Notes: generated by a model from the letters alone, not told the origin. Counted from the first letter of the stretch, positions 1 through 8,927 are shown. The stretch: 37,421 nt of DNA from Burkholderiales bacterium (GCA_029977705.1 JAPOKJ010000037.1:1-37421), one strand, 5' to 3'. A program made the numbers and translations.

Positions 1-165
1 GGTCAGCCCTGGGCAGGTTGCAAGTGGGCGCAGCCCTGCGGCCCACAATGGTACGTTACTTGCCCTCCGGGTCACCGTGGCAGGTGCCTGACCGGCGCCG
101 AGCCGCGGGAGGCCATCAGCGGTCGCTTGATCTGGCGCAATACCGGTTACCCTGTGCGCTGGTAA
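1..165 (+). CDS. possible C-terminal end of an unrecognised gene (partial)
   Basis: One frame is open from the first base of the window to a TAA at 163-165, giving 54 codons that start upstream of the window. The peptide is rich in Trp, Cys and Gly (it includes the stretch WAQPCGPQWYVTCPPG) and matches no family I recognise. About three quarters of its third codon positions are G or C, lower than in the clear genes here. Another plus frame and one minus frame are also open across much of this stretch, so the call is weak. If real, it would end 34 bases before the cytochrome c gene and could share its transcript. Confidence 0.25.
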   Translation, partial: GQPWAGCKWAQPCGPQWYVTCPPGHRGRCLTGAEPREAISGRLIWRNTGYPVRW

Positions 166-199
166 GTTGTACGCTCATCGAATCTGCGGAAGGACCCCC

Positions 200-766
200 A
201 TGCTGATCACTGTCTCGCGTCAGGCCGTTGCCGCCTTGCTGCTGCTTTCCCTGGGCCTTCCTGCATGGGCGGCAAGGCCTGCACCGGCAGCATCAGAGGC
301 GGGCACCCGCAGCGAGGTCCTGCCTGCGCCGGGCGACTACAAGGTGGAGGCCGGTCGTGTCGATCGGGGCACCTATGCCGGCTGGCGGGTATTTCACACG
401 ACCTGCTACAGCTGCCACGGGGTCGATGCCAAGGGCACCCCGCTGGCCCCCAACCTGATGGTGCGCATCAAGACGATGACGCCGCGCGCCTTTGCCACCA
501 AGGTCTTCACCAGTTACCGCATCGCGGTGCCTCCCGGAGATGCTGGCGCGATGGAGCCGGCCGAGGTGATCGATGCCCAGGTCGAGCAGGCGATGCGCCG
601 CGAGCGTCTGGCCAAGGGACAACTGGTGATGCCGGCCTGGGAGGATTCCGGACCGGTCAATGCCCATGTGCTGGACCTGTATGCCTACCTGTCGGCCCGC
701 GCCGACGGGGCCCTGGGGCCTGGCAAGCCCCGCCTCATCGATCAGGGCGGCAGGCGCCGCCCTTGA
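200..766 (+). CDS. periplasmic c-type cytochrome (monohaem)
   Basis: This encodes a 188-residue protein with an N-terminal Sec signal peptide (hydrophobic core about residues 9-20, likely cleavage after AWA near residue 24). It has one haem c motif, CYSCH, at residues 69-73, and a likely distal ligand Met144 in the stretch LVMPAWED. The rest fits a class I cytochrome c that carries electrons in the periplasm. I chose the ATG at 200 because it follows a purine-rich GGAAGGA at a suitable distance and starts the signal peptide directly; an in-frame start at 167 would add 11 poor residues. Such small cytochromes often sit beside quinoprotein or molybdenum dehydrogenases, but the upstream neighbour lies outside the window, so the partner is unknown. 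The gene ends inside a G/C-rich hairpin and faces the aldolase gene. Confidence 0.85.
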   Translation: MLITVSRQAVAALLLLSLGLPAWAARPAPAASEAGTRSEVLPAPGDYKVEAGRVDRGTYAGWRVFHTTCYSCHGVDAKGTPLAPNLMVRIKTMTPRAFATKVFTSYRIAVPPGDAGAMEPAEVIDAQVEQAMRRERLAKGQLVMPAWEDSGPVNAHVLDLYAYLSARADGALGPGKPRLIDQGGRRRP

Positions 767-790
767 GCCTGGGGCGGCAAGCGCCGCCCC
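745..790. terminator. two tandem near-identical hairpins between convergent genes
   Basis: Two inverted repeats of almost the same sequence flank the cytochrome stop codon. The first is GGGCGGC (745-751), a four-base loop, and GCCGCCC (756-762), still inside the coding region. The second is GGGGCGGC (771-778), a four-base loop, and GCCGCCCC (783-790). They lie between two converging genes, as a bidirectional terminator would, but neither strand has a T-run after the stem, so Rho-independent termination is uncertain. Confidence 0.45.
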
Positions 791-796
791 CGAACC

Positions 797-1567
797 TCAG
801 GCGGCGATGCCTGCCTTCAGGTCATCGAGTTGCTTGCGCGCCATCGAGGCCAGGCAGAACAGGTCGGTGGTGAGCATCACCATGTCAAAGCCGCGCTTGA
901 TGGCCTGAATCGCAAAGGGTGCGCTCTGGCAGTGCATGCACACCTTCTTGCCATGGCGGTGCGCCGCCTCGACGATCTTGTCGCAGGCGGCGATGTGCAG
1001 CGGATGCGGGTTGTCCTGCTGGGGCGGCAAGCCGAGGGCGAACGACAGGTCGGCCGGGCCGATGTAGATTGCATCCAGCCCCGGTGTGGCGCAGATCGAC
1101 TCGAGGTTGGCCAGCCCTTCCTTGGTCTCGATCATGCCGAACATCAGGATCTCGTCATTGGCATTGGCGATGTAGTCCGGGCCGCCATAGTGCACCGCAC
1201 GCACCGGGCCTGAGGAGCGGATGCCCACCGGCGGATAGCGGCAGGCCGCCACGGCGCGGGCTGCATCCTCGGCGTTGTTGATGAGGGGCACGATGATGCT
1301 GTAGGCCCCCAGATCGAGCGCCTTCATGATCTCGCCGGCATCGTTCTTGGTGACCCTGACCACCGGTGAGCAATCGGTCTGGCTGATGGCCTGCAGCATG
1401 GGCAGCACGCTGAGCATCTCGCTCGTGCCGTGCTGCAGGTCGACACACAGGGCATCGAAGCCCTGGCGGGCCATGACCTCGGCGGTAAAGCTGTGGCCGA
1501 TGGACAGCCAGCCCATGTTGACGGTCTTGCCGTCTTTCCACATCTGCTTGATCTTGTTGGGGCGCAT
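797..1567 (-). CDS. HpcH/HpaI family aldolase (class II, 2-oxo acid aldolase)
   Basis: This encodes 256 residues, the usual length for the HpcH/HpaI aldolase/citrate lyase-like family, metal-dependent enzymes that cleave 4-hydroxy-2-oxo acids to pyruvate and an aldehyde. The family features are visible: DLQHG with the catalytic His46, an Arg at about 71 (VVRVTKND), the metal ligands Glu147 (MIETKEG) and Asp173 (GPADLSFALG), and the glycine-containing turns between strands of a TIM barrel. The frame is open further upstream, but the ATG at 1567 starts the recognisable protein (MRPNKIKQMW); the extra 64 residues are low-quality sequence. It is divergent from the crotonase gene at 1758. The real aldehyde product cannot be told; 4-hydroxy-2-oxoheptanedioate and 2-keto-3-deoxy sugar acids are both known substrates in the family. 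Confidence 0.88.
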   Translation of the reverse strand: MRPNKIKQMWKDGKTVNMGWLSIGHSFTAEVMARQGFDALCVDLQHGTSEMLSVLPMLQAISQTDCSPVVRVTKNDAGEIMKALDLGAYSIIVPLINNAEDAARAVAACRYPPVGIRSSGPVRAVHYGGPDYIANANDEILMFGMIETKEGLANLESICATPGLDAIYIGPADLSFALGLPPQQDNPHPLHIAACDKIVEAAHRHGKKVCMHCQSAPFAIQAIKRGFDMVMLTTDLFCLASMARKQLDDLKAGIAA

Positions 1568-1595
1568 CGTCGTTCCTTGGTTGGAGATGCCCCAG

Positions 1596-1601
1596 ACTCT
1601 A
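1596..1601 (-). promoter_or_regulatory. candidate -10 element for the aldolase gene
   Basis: On the minus strand the hexamer TAGAGT lies 29 bases upstream of the ATG at 1567, in a GC-rich intergenic stretch. It resembles the other -10-like sites in this window. No convincing -35 box is visible. Confidence 0.3.
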
Positions 1602-1707
1602 GTGCATCTTGGCCCCGGACGGGGTTGCCGCGACTCACTGCCACAGCGCGCCGAAGGCTCGTCGCGGGACCATGGATCGGCACATGCCGCCGCCCGCCGG
1701 TCTCCGC

Positions 1708-1713
1708 TAAGAT
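1708..1713 (+). promoter_or_regulatory. candidate -10 element for the crotonase gene
   Basis: The hexamer TAAGAT, preceded by GC, lies 45 bases before the ATG at 1758. It belongs to a recurring GCTAnnnT pattern upstream of genes in this window. The -35 region is not recognisable. Confidence 0.35.
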
Positions 1714-1757
1714 CGGTGCAAGCGATGCGGCGTGCCGCCCACACCAAGGAAAAATCC

Positions 1758-2513
1758 ATGACTGCTCTGGTATTGCGACACGATCAGGCGGGGGCCGTCA
1801 CCCTGACCCTGAACCGGCCGGACAAGCTCAATGCGCTGAATGTGGCCTTGTTCGAGGAACTCGACGCCCATGTGGCCGCCCTCGCGCAGCAAACCGGGGA
1901 GGTCGGCCTGGTCATCCTGCGGGGGGCCGGCAAGTGCTTCTCCGCCGGCCATGACCTGTCCGACATTGCCACTGGTGAAAAGCTGCCCCGTCCGCACTTC
2001 CAGGCCTCGGTGATCGAGCGCCTGGCCAACCTGCCGCAGCCGGTGATCACGGCCGTGCACGGGCATTGCTATACCGGTGCGCTCGAACTGGCGCTGGCCG
2101 GCGACATCATCTTTGCCGCCGAAGGCGCGCGCTTTGGCGATACCCATGCCAAATGGGCGCTCACGCCGGTCTGGGGCTTGAGCCAGCGCCTGCCGCGTCG
2201 CATCGGTACCTACAAGGCGCGCGAGATGATGTTCACCTGTCGCACCTGGGGCGGGCGCGAGGCCGAGCGCATCGGCCTGGCGAACATCTGCGTGGCCGAT
2301 GATGAATTCGACGCGGCCCTGTCCGCGCTGTCGGCGCAGATCCTGGCCAACAGCTGGTTCAGCCATCGCGCCAACAAGCGCCTGCTGCGCGATACCGATG
2401 GCCTGCCACTCGATGCCGGCCTGTCGCATGAGATCCATCGTGGCGAGGGCCGTGGCCCGGACATGGCCGAGCGCATCGCAGCCTTCAGCAACAAGACCGC
2501 CAAGGTCAAGTAG
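1758..2513 (+). CDS. enoyl-CoA hydratase/isomerase (crotonase) family protein
   Basis: This encodes 251 residues with a full crotonase fold signature. The N-terminal strand ends in NRPDKLNALN, the first oxyanion-hole segment is FSAGHDL (61-67), and the second is in HCYTGALELALAGD. Glu110 sits where crotonase has its first catalytic Glu (rat Glu144). The second catalytic Glu (rat Glu164) is replaced by His130 in FGDTHAKWAL, so plain hydration of 2-enoyl-CoA is doubtful; isomerase, hydrolase or another crotonase-type reaction is possible. The ATG at 1758 begins the family match; the frame stays open far upstream but reads poorly there. It is divergent from the aldolase and convergent with the GST gene. 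Confidence 0.85.
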   Translation: MTALVLRHDQAGAVTLTLNRPDKLNALNVALFEELDAHVAALAQQTGEVGLVILRGAGKCFSAGHDLSDIATGEKLPRPHFQASVIERLANLPQPVITAVHGHCYTGALELALAGDIIFAAEGARFGDTHAKWALTPVWGLSQRLPRRIGTYKAREMMFTCRTWGGREAERIGLANICVADDEFDAALSALSAQILANSWFSHRANKRLLRDTDGLPLDAGLSHEIHRGEGRGPDMAERIAAFSNKTAKVK

Positions 2514-2548
2514 GGCCTGTTCTGAACGTGCCCTGGTCGGCGTACCCC

Positions 2549-3217
2549 TCAGGGCGCTGATCCTGCCGAGTCCTCGAGGCTGGTGCGCGGATCGATGCTG
2601 CGATAGCTGGGACGCGCACGCAGTCTCTCGAGATAGGCCTGGGTCTTCGGGAAGGCTTCGAGCGCGAAACCATCGACCTGCAGCACCATGGCCATTGCCA
2701 TGAAGCCGACATCAGCCAGGCTGAAGGCGCCGCACAGGTAGTCGTGCTCGCCGAGACTTTTTTCCAGATACGGCAGGGCCCGCTGGCGCAGGCCGTTGCG
2801 GGCCTTTTCCATGCGATCCGCATCGCGCTGCTCGGGTGGTGACCAGTACGGCATCCAGATGCCGGGCAGGTCGCCCACCAATACCGCCTCGTCGCAGAAA
2901 TTCTCGAGCATGCGGGCCCGCGCCCGCTCGCGCACCGGACCCGGCAAAAGGCGCGGCTCGGGATAGGCCTCCTCGAGGTACTCGTTGATCACGGTCGAGT
3001 CGAACACGAGATGACCGTCGTCTTCGATGTAAGGCACCTTGCCCAGTGGATGCCTGGCCAGGAACTCCGGCGGCTTTTTCCACAGGTCCCCCGGCCGCAT
3101 GCGCTCGAGCCGGTAGGCCAGGCCTTTCTCTTCGAGCACGACCTTGACCTTGCTCGCATTGGTCGAGCGCAGACAGCCCCAGGGCATCTGCCGTTCAGTG
3201 GTGGCCAGCACGATCAT
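2549..3217 (-). CDS. glutathione S-transferase family protein
   Basis: This encodes 222 residues, typical for a cytosolic GST. The N-terminal thioredoxin-like domain (about 1-85) shows CLRSTNASKVKVVLEEKG, the cis-proline segment KVPYIEDDG (60-68) and a DSTVINEYL helix start matching the glutathione gamma-Glu site. The all-helical C-terminal domain follows, with YLCGAFSLADVGFMA as the conserved N-capping and hydrophobic-staple region. The likely role is glutathione conjugation, isomerisation or dehalogenation in the cytoplasm. Its start lies 9 bases after the stop of the Lin0512-family gene on the same strand, so the two are probably co-transcribed. Some catabolic gene clusters use such a GST as a maleylacetoacetate-like isomerase, but nothing here fixes the substrate. 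Confidence 0.85.
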   Translation of the reverse strand: MIVLATTERQMPWGCLRSTNASKVKVVLEEKGLAYRLERMRPGDLWKKPPEFLARHPLGKVPYIEDDGHLVFDSTVINEYLEEAYPEPRLLPGPVRERARARMLENFCDEAVLVGDLPGIWMPYWSPPEQRDADRMEKARNGLRQRALPYLEKSLGEHDYLCGAFSLADVGFMAMAMVLQVDGFALEAFPKTQAYLERLRARPSYRSIDPRTSLEDSAGSAP

Positions 3218-3226
3218 GGCGGGCCT

Positions 3227-3577
3227 TTATGCGGGCTTGCCGTCGTCCAGGCTGACGATGACGGCGGCATTGGCAATCAGGATCGGATCGGCGCCACGAT
3301 CGGACGGGATTTCAAGTCCGCCGGCAATGGCAGTCACGGTGATCGTGCCATAGGGCAGTTCCTTGGCCACGGCCGCGGTGTCGACATCGCCGGGATTGGG
3401 TACGGCGATGGTGACATCGACGAACATGTCGTGGGCGGTCTTGCCCATCATCCGGAAAAATCCGATGCTGCTGTGGCGGATGGCATCCGAGACGGCCCGC
3501 TTGGCGGCCTTGGTGGCGTCGCGCCCGTGCACGTCGACGCCCATGCCCATTTCGGTGAGACAGCGGACTCTGGCCAT
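3227..3577 (-). CDS. Lin0512 family protein of unknown function
   Basis: This encodes 116 residues that I recognise as the Lin0512 family, small conserved proteins without a known function. The diagnostic stretch is MGMGVDVHGRDATKAAKRAV (10-29), followed by DAIRHSSIGF and a beta-rich C-terminal half. The ATG at 3577 was chosen because it precedes the conserved N-terminus; an upstream ATG would add 15 residues of low-complexity sequence. No signal peptide or membrane segment is visible. It is followed after 9 bases by the GST gene, which suggests a two-gene operon. It is divergent from the VOC gene. I cannot assign a reaction. Confidence 0.75.
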   Translation of the reverse strand: MARVRCLTEMGMGVDVHGRDATKAAKRAVSDAIRHSSIGFFRMMGKTAHDMFVDVTIAVPNPGDVDTAAVAKELPYGTITVTAIAGGLEIPSDRGADPILIANAAVIVSLDDGKPA

Positions 3578-3658
3578 GGTGGTTGCTCCTGAAGGTGAAG
3601 GTGGGGCAGCCCTGCGCGACACGTCGGCCGGGCGGGATGCGGTCCCCGATTTTGCCTG

Positions 3659-3687
3659 TTTCGCGTCGGGCCTACCTGCGCTAGACT
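3659..3687 (+). promoter_or_regulatory. candidate sigma-70 promoter for the VOC gene
   Basis: A TTTCGC hexamer (3659-3664) and TAGACT (3682-3687) are separated by 17 bases, and the -10-like box lies 36 bases before the ATG at 3724. The gene also has a strong AAGGAG ribosome-binding site at 3713-3718. Confidence 0.4.
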
Positions 3688-3723
3688 GAATCTTCGAACG
3701 CAGTGCAACCCGAAGGAGCCGCC

Positions 3724-4113
3724 ATGGGCGTCAAAGGCATGAACCATTTCACCATCCTGACCGATGATGTGGAAGCGACCCGGGCGTTCTATTGCGACTT
3801 TCTGGACTTCGAGGTCGGGCCCCGGCCGCCGTTCGCCTTTCCGGGGCTTTGGCTGTACAGCCAGGGCGCGCCGATCCTGCACGTGGTGGGTGGCAAGCAG
3901 CGCGAGCAACTGCGCCCAGGGGTACTCGACCATATGGCCTTTTCGGCCACCGGCCTGATCGAAACGCTCGACAAGCTCAAGCGCCGCCAGATGCCTTACG
4001 ACCTGCGCCGCCTGCCCGGTGAATTTGCGGGCGTCTGGCAGTTGTTCTTCCACGATCCCAACGGGGCGCGCGTCGAGTTTGACTTCGATGGCGCCGAGCC
4101 CGGGCCGGCCTGA
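3724..4113 (+). CDS. VOC (glyoxalase/bleomycin resistance/extradiol dioxygenase) superfamily protein
   Basis: This encodes 129 residues, one pair of beta-alpha-beta-beta-beta units as in small VOC proteins that act as dimers. The start of the first unit is MNHFTILTDDVEATRAFYCD; likely metal-binding positions are His8, His70 (LDHMAFSA) and Glu118 (ARVEFDF), with His53 nearby. Members include glyoxalase I, fosfomycin-resistance proteins, epimerases and extradiol dioxygenases; the length favours a lyase- or epimerase-like or resistance role over a ring-cleaving dioxygenase. The ATG at 3724 has a perfect AAGGAG spaced 5 bases away; an earlier in-frame ATG at 3703 has no such site. It is a single-gene unit between divergent and convergent neighbours. 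Confidence 0.82.
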   Translation: MGVKGMNHFTILTDDVEATRAFYCDFLDFEVGPRPPFAFPGLWLYSQGAPILHVVGGKQREQLRPGVLDHMAFSATGLIETLDKLKRRQMPYDLRRLPGEFAGVWQLFFHDPNGARVEFDFDGAEPGPA

Positions 4114-4150
4114 AGTTCGGACTTGCCCCAGGCGCGATCCTGAACGGGGT

Positions 4151-4190
4151 GCCAGCCGGCGGCAGGCCTCAGGCCGGCTGGCGGCGCTTT
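4151..4190 (+). terminator. intrinsic terminator-like hairpin after the VOC gene
   Basis: GCCAGCCGGC (4151-4160) and GCCGGCTGGC (4173-4182) form a perfect 10-base stem with a 12-base loop. GGCG and then CTTTT follow. The right arm overlaps the end of the exporter gene, so the hairpin may serve both convergent genes. Confidence 0.55.
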
Positions 4191-5056
4191 TCCCGCTGCA
4201 GCATCCACATGCCCGCCACGATCAGCAGGGCAATGCCGGTCCAGGCCAGCGTGTTGGGCACATGGTCCCAGACCAGATAGCCCAGTACCAGTGCGCCCAG
4301 CAGGCCGGTGTAACGGAAGGGGGCCACGACTGAAAACTCGCCCTGGCGGCTGGCCTGGGTGATGCAGTAGTAGCCACCGGCCAGAAAGCCGGCAGCCAGG
4401 GCCAGCAGCCCGATGTGGCGCGCCTCGAAGGCCTGCCAGCCTTGCACCGGCACCAGTGCGGCGCCGATCAGCATCACCGCCAGGGCGGTGCTCAGGGTGA
4501 TGGTCATGGCCGGAATCTGCGCCGGAATGCGGCGTGTGAGCAGGTCGCGTCCCGAGTACAGCAGGGTACTGAGCAGGGTGAGCAGCGCGAAGGCATTGAA
4601 GGCCCGCCCGCTGGGCTGGATGACCAGCAGCACCCCCGCAAAGCCGAGCCCGATCGCCAGCCATCGGCCGGCATCGACATGTTCCTTGTAGAAGATCATC
4701 GCCAGTACCGCAATGAATAGCGGCGAGGACAGGTTGATCGCCGTGGCATTGGCCAGCGGAATGTTGAACAGGGCGAACAGGTAGAGCAGGGATGCCACTG
4801 CCTCGAGAGTGGATCGCACCAACACCCAGCGCTGCCCCATGTCCCTGATCCGAACATGCATGCCCAGGGCGCGCGCGACGATCAGGATCATGAGGCAGGC
4901 CATGATGCCGCGCATCACGATCAGCTGGCCTGCCGGCAGTGACTGGCTGACATACTTGACGAGGGCATCGTTGCAGATGAAGCTGAGCATCGCCAGCGTC
5001 ATGAAACGGATGCCGCGGCGGTTGTCGCGGCGCCGCTGCCCCTCGTCAGGATTCAT
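4169..5056 (-). CDS. EamA/DMT superfamily transporter
   Basis: This encodes 295 residues with about ten hydrophobic segments arranged as two EamA repeats (about 16-145 and 158-285), the hallmark of drug/metabolite transporter exporters such as RhaT, YdcZ and RhtA relatives. The short N-terminus is charged (MNPDEGQRRRDNRR) and the C-terminus ends in a basic tail (REKRRQPA), consistent with cytoplasmic termini. The likely role is export of a small metabolite across the inner membrane; the substrate is not predictable. It lies 39 bases downstream of the Old Yellow Enzyme gene on the same strand and may be the last gene of the acyl-CoA dehydrogenase/OYE/EamA run. It converges with the VOC gene. 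Confidence 0.85.
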   Translation of the reverse strand: MNPDEGQRRRDNRRGIRFMTLAMLSFICNDALVKYVSQSLPAGQLIVMRGIMACLMILIVARALGMHVRIRDMGQRWVLVRSTLEAVASLLYLFALFNIPLANATAINLSSPLFIAVLAMIFYKEHVDAGRWLAIGLGFAGVLLVIQPSGRAFNAFALLTLLSTLLYSGRDLLTRRIPAQIPAMTITLSTALAVMLIGAALVPVQGWQAFEARHIGLLALAAGFLAGGYYCITQASRQGEFSVVAPFRYTGLLGALVLGYLVWDHVPNTLAWTGIALLIVAGMWMLQREKRRQPA

Positions 5057-5095
5057 GCCGGGCAGTCGGCGGGCCCTTGCGACGGGGGGGCCGAA

Positions 5096-6217
<1,122 letters not shown>

Positions 6218-6273
6218 GATGTTTGGGTCATTGAAGTGAAATCAGGCGCGCATTGTCGCTCATTGCGGGCCGG

Positions 6274-7530
6274 TCAGCGCCCCGCGTTGCGCGGCACGTC
6301 GCGAAACGGCTTGCCGGTATCGATGCTGGGCTCGCGGGGCATGCCCAGCACGCGCTCGGCAATGATGTTGCGCTGGATCTCGTCGGTACCCCCTGCAATC
6401 GAGGTGGCCGGTACTGATACGAGGATCTCGGCGATCGTGCCATCGAGCGGACCATCCTCGCCCGAGAGCAGGCTGTCGGCACCGCTGATCAGCGTATGCA
6501 CCCGTGCGGCACTGCGCGCCACGTTGCTCGCAGCCAGCTTGCCCAGCGAGCCCTCGGGGCCTTGTGGCCGTCCCTGTTCGTGGGCGGTGCGGGCGCGCCG
6601 CGCTGTCCATTCGGCGGTCTTGGCCAGGATCAGCAGTCGGGCGATCTCCTGGCGTACCACCGGGTCCTCGAAACGGCCGGTGGCCTTGGCGCGGGGAATC
6701 ACCAGGTCGACGCGACCGGCACGTTGGGGATACCACTTGTAGGGTGCCAGGGCGACCTCGATCTCGGCCCGTTCTTCCTCGTAGGCGCGTCCCTTGCGAT
6801 CAGAGGCGGTGGCCCAGCTGCGCAGGCTGTCGGCCATGCGCCGCTCGTGCATCAGGGTGGTGTTGGTGACCGCCCAGCCATTGCCCTCGCGATCGACGAT
6901 CTGGTCGGCCGGTACCACCGCATCGGTGATGAAGACCTGGTTGAAGGTGGCATGCCCGTTCATCTGCTTGAGCGGCTGCACCACCACACCGGGCTGGTGC
7001 ATGTCCAGGATGAAGTAGGACAGGCCGGCGTGCTTGGGCTTGTCCCAGTCGGTGCGCGCCAGCAACAGGCCGAAGTGGGCCTTCTGTGCGCCCGAGGTCC
7101 ACAGCTTCTGGCCATTGATGATCCAGCGCCCGTCCTTGAAGTCGGCCCGGGTAACGGCTCCGGCCGCGTCCGAGCCGCTGCCCGGTTCACTGAACAACTG
7201 GCACCAGGCTTCCTCGCCGGTCAGGCTGGGGCGCAGGTAGCGCTTTTTCTGGGCATCGGTGCCGTGTGCCAGGATGGTGGCCGCCGCCAGCACGCGGATG
7301 CCGACGCGGGCCACGCTGACCGCGCCGATCCGCCGGAATTCCTCCTCGATCACCGGCAGCAGGCCGACCGGCAGGTCGCGCCCATACCATTGGCTGGGCC
7401 AGTGCGCCGCGCCCCAGCCCGAGTCGATCAGGCGATTGCGCCACTCGACCAGTCCCAGGTCGGGATTCCAGTTCGCTTCCAGCCAGGCGCGTACGTCGGC
7501 GCGGACGCCGGCTTCGGTGTGTTCGCTCAT
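6274..7530 (-). CDS. acyl-CoA dehydrogenase, probable subunit 1 of a heteromeric pair
   Basis: This encodes 418 residues of the acyl-CoA dehydrogenase family, which oxidise acyl-CoA thioesters to 2-enoyl-CoA using FAD. The FAD/substrate motif CQLFSEPGSGSDAAG and the KLWTSGAQKAHFG region are intact, as is the C-terminal AGGTDEIQRNIIAERVLG. At the position of the usual catalytic Glu (as in YEGT of medium-chain enzymes) there is Gly, so the base must be elsewhere or in the partner. It follows the other acyl-CoA dehydrogenase gene after 25 bases. Such paired, unequal subunits are known for the alpha2-beta2 enzymes of sterol side-chain catabolism in actinobacteria (ChsE and FadE pairs); I infer the same architecture here. 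The substrate is unknown, but bulky or branched CoA esters are typical for this type. Confidence 0.87.
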   Translation of the reverse strand: MSEHTEAGVRADVRAWLEANWNPDLGLVEWRNRLIDSGWGAAHWPSQWYGRDLPVGLLPVIEEEFRRIGAVSVARVGIRVLAAATILAHGTDAQKKRYLRPSLTGEEAWCQLFSEPGSGSDAAGAVTRADFKDGRWIINGQKLWTSGAQKAHFGLLLARTDWDKPKHAGLSYFILDMHQPGVVVQPLKQMNGHATFNQVFITDAVVPADQIVDREGNGWAVTNTTLMHERRMADSLRSWATASDRKGRAYEEERAEIEVALAPYKWYPQRAGRVDLVIPRAKATGRFEDPVVRQEIARLLILAKTAEWTARRARTAHEQGRPQGPEGSLGKLAASNVARSAARVHTLISGADSLLSGEDGPLDGTIAEILVSVPATSIAGGTDEIQRNIIAERVLGMPREPSIDTGKPFRDVPRNAGR

Positions 7531-7555
7531 GCTCGTGTCCTCGTGTGGCGACGCT

Positions 7556-8686
7556 TCATGCGGCCCAGCGGGCCATCATGCGTTCGCGGTGAAAATGGGC
7601 ATCGCCGAACATCGCTTCGCTGCTCTTGGCGCGCTTGAACCACAGGTGGGTATCGTGATCCCAGGTAAAGCCGATGCCCCCATGGATCTGGATCGCATGG
7701 ATGGCGGTCTGCAGGTAGGCCTCGCTGGCCGCAGCCTTGACCAGGGAGGCGGTGGCGGCAAGATCGCTGTCTGCCTCATCGACAGCGGCAGCGGCAAAAT
7801 AAGCGCCCGACTTGGCCAGTTCGACCTCGAGCAGCATGTCCGCCTGCTTGTGCTTCATCGACTGGAAAGCGGCGATGGGCCGGCCAAACTGCATGCGCAT
7901 CAGCGAGAAGGCCAGGGCATCCTCGCGCAGGCGCGCGGCCCCGCCCACCATTTCGTTGGACAGGCCGATCACCGCTTCGATCATGGTGCGCTCGAAGGCG
8001 GGGGCCGCTGCGCCTTCCTCGCCCAGCAAACTGGCGTTGACGTCATTGAACGACAGACGCGCCAGCTTGCGGGTCGGATCGAGCGTCTTCAGGGCACGGC
8101 GTTGAAGACCGTCGGCGTCCGCCCTGACCGTGAACAGCGACAGGCCGGACTCGCCGCTGGTGCCTGGCGCGCGGGCCAGCACGATGATCAGGTCGGCGCT
8201 GAGCCCGTCCAGCACGAAGCTCTTGTGGCCATTGAGTCGATAGCCCTTGCCACTGCGGGTAGCGGTAAGTTCGGTGCCCGCCGCGTCCCAGCGGCCATGG
8301 TCTTCGGCGGCAGCCAGGGTGGCAACCGTGGTACCGGCCGCGATGCCCGGCAGCAAGGCCTGCTGTTGCAGGGCACTGCCACCGTGCAGGATCGCGCCGG
8401 TGGCAAGCACGGCGCTGGCCAGATAGGGCGCACACAACAGGCTTCGTCCCATCTCCTCGAGCACGATGCACTGCTCCTGAAAGCCGAAGCCCTGCCCGCC
8501 GAGGGCCTCGGGGATACGCAGGGCGGCCACGCCCATGGCGGCATTGAGGCTGTCCCAGCCGCTGCGCTCCCAGCCCGTGTCGGTCTCCATCAGGCGGCGT
8601 ACCTCCTTGGTGGTCGAGTGATCGGCGAGAAAGCGGCGCAAGCTGGCGCGGAACTCGTCCTGCTCGTGGCTGAAGCTGAATTTCAT
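7556..8686 (-). CDS. acyl-CoA dehydrogenase, probable subunit 2 of a heteromeric pair
   Basis: This encodes 376 residues. The N-terminal helical domain (MKFSFSHEQDEFRASLRRFL) and the C-terminal signature IHGGIGFTWDHDTHLWFKRA are clear. The middle domain lacks the usual FSEPGxGSD motif and instead reads TLAAAEDHGRWD, so this subunit probably lacks a complete flavin or substrate site of its own. This complementary loss, together with the motif retained by the downstream neighbour, supports one mixed enzyme rather than two homomers. It is the first gene of the minus-strand run and has a likely -10 box at 8717-8722. Its start codon is the ATG at 8686. Confidence 0.87.
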   Translation of the reverse strand: MKFSFSHEQDEFRASLRRFLADHSTTKEVRRLMETDTGWERSGWDSLNAAMGVAALRIPEALGGQGFGFQEQCIVLEEMGRSLLCAPYLASAVLATGAILHGGSALQQQALLPGIAAGTTVATLAAAEDHGRWDAAGTELTATRSGKGYRLNGHKSFVLDGLSADLIIVLARAPGTSGESGLSLFTVRADADGLQRRALKTLDPTRKLARLSFNDVNASLLGEEGAAAPAFERTMIEAVIGLSNEMVGGAARLREDALAFSLMRMQFGRPIAAFQSMKHKQADMLLEVELAKSGAYFAAAAVDEADSDLAATASLVKAAASEAYLQTAIHAIQIHGGIGFTWDHDTHLWFKRAKSSEAMFGDAHFHRERMMARWAA

Positions 8687-8716
8687 GACGCAAGTCCTGT
8701 CGCGATGGTTCGGCCG

Positions 8717-8722
8717 ATTTTA
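8717..8722 (-). promoter_or_regulatory. candidate -10 element for the acyl-CoA dehydrogenase run
   Basis: On the minus strand TAAAAT lies 31 bases before the ATG at 8686 in an otherwise GC-rich gap. The -35 region is unclear. Confidence 0.4.
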
Positions 8723-8851
8723 GTCCCGCACCCTCACCGCGAGGGCGGGCCATTCCGCACCGGCTGGCCGCCTCGGCCCTCGTCCTGCCGGCTGCGCGGG
8801 GCGACGTGCCGATATCCGCAGTGCCTTGCCCATGCCCGGGCGGGGCGATGC

Positions 8852-8857
8852 TAGTCT
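8852..8857 (+). promoter_or_regulatory. candidate -10 element for the Rieske/TauD/Bug operon
   Basis: GC followed by TAGTCT lies 70 bases upstream of the ATG at 8928, implying an untranslated leader of about 60 bases. It fits the recurring GCTAnnnT pattern of this window. The whole gap 8687-8927 holds only this site and the divergent one at 8717. Confidence 0.35.
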
Positions 8858-8927
8858 GCAGCGGGGCTTGTCGCCGGTCCAGCCCCTCTCATCGCTATCG
8901 TGCCGTACCCCTTCCGATGGAAAGCTC

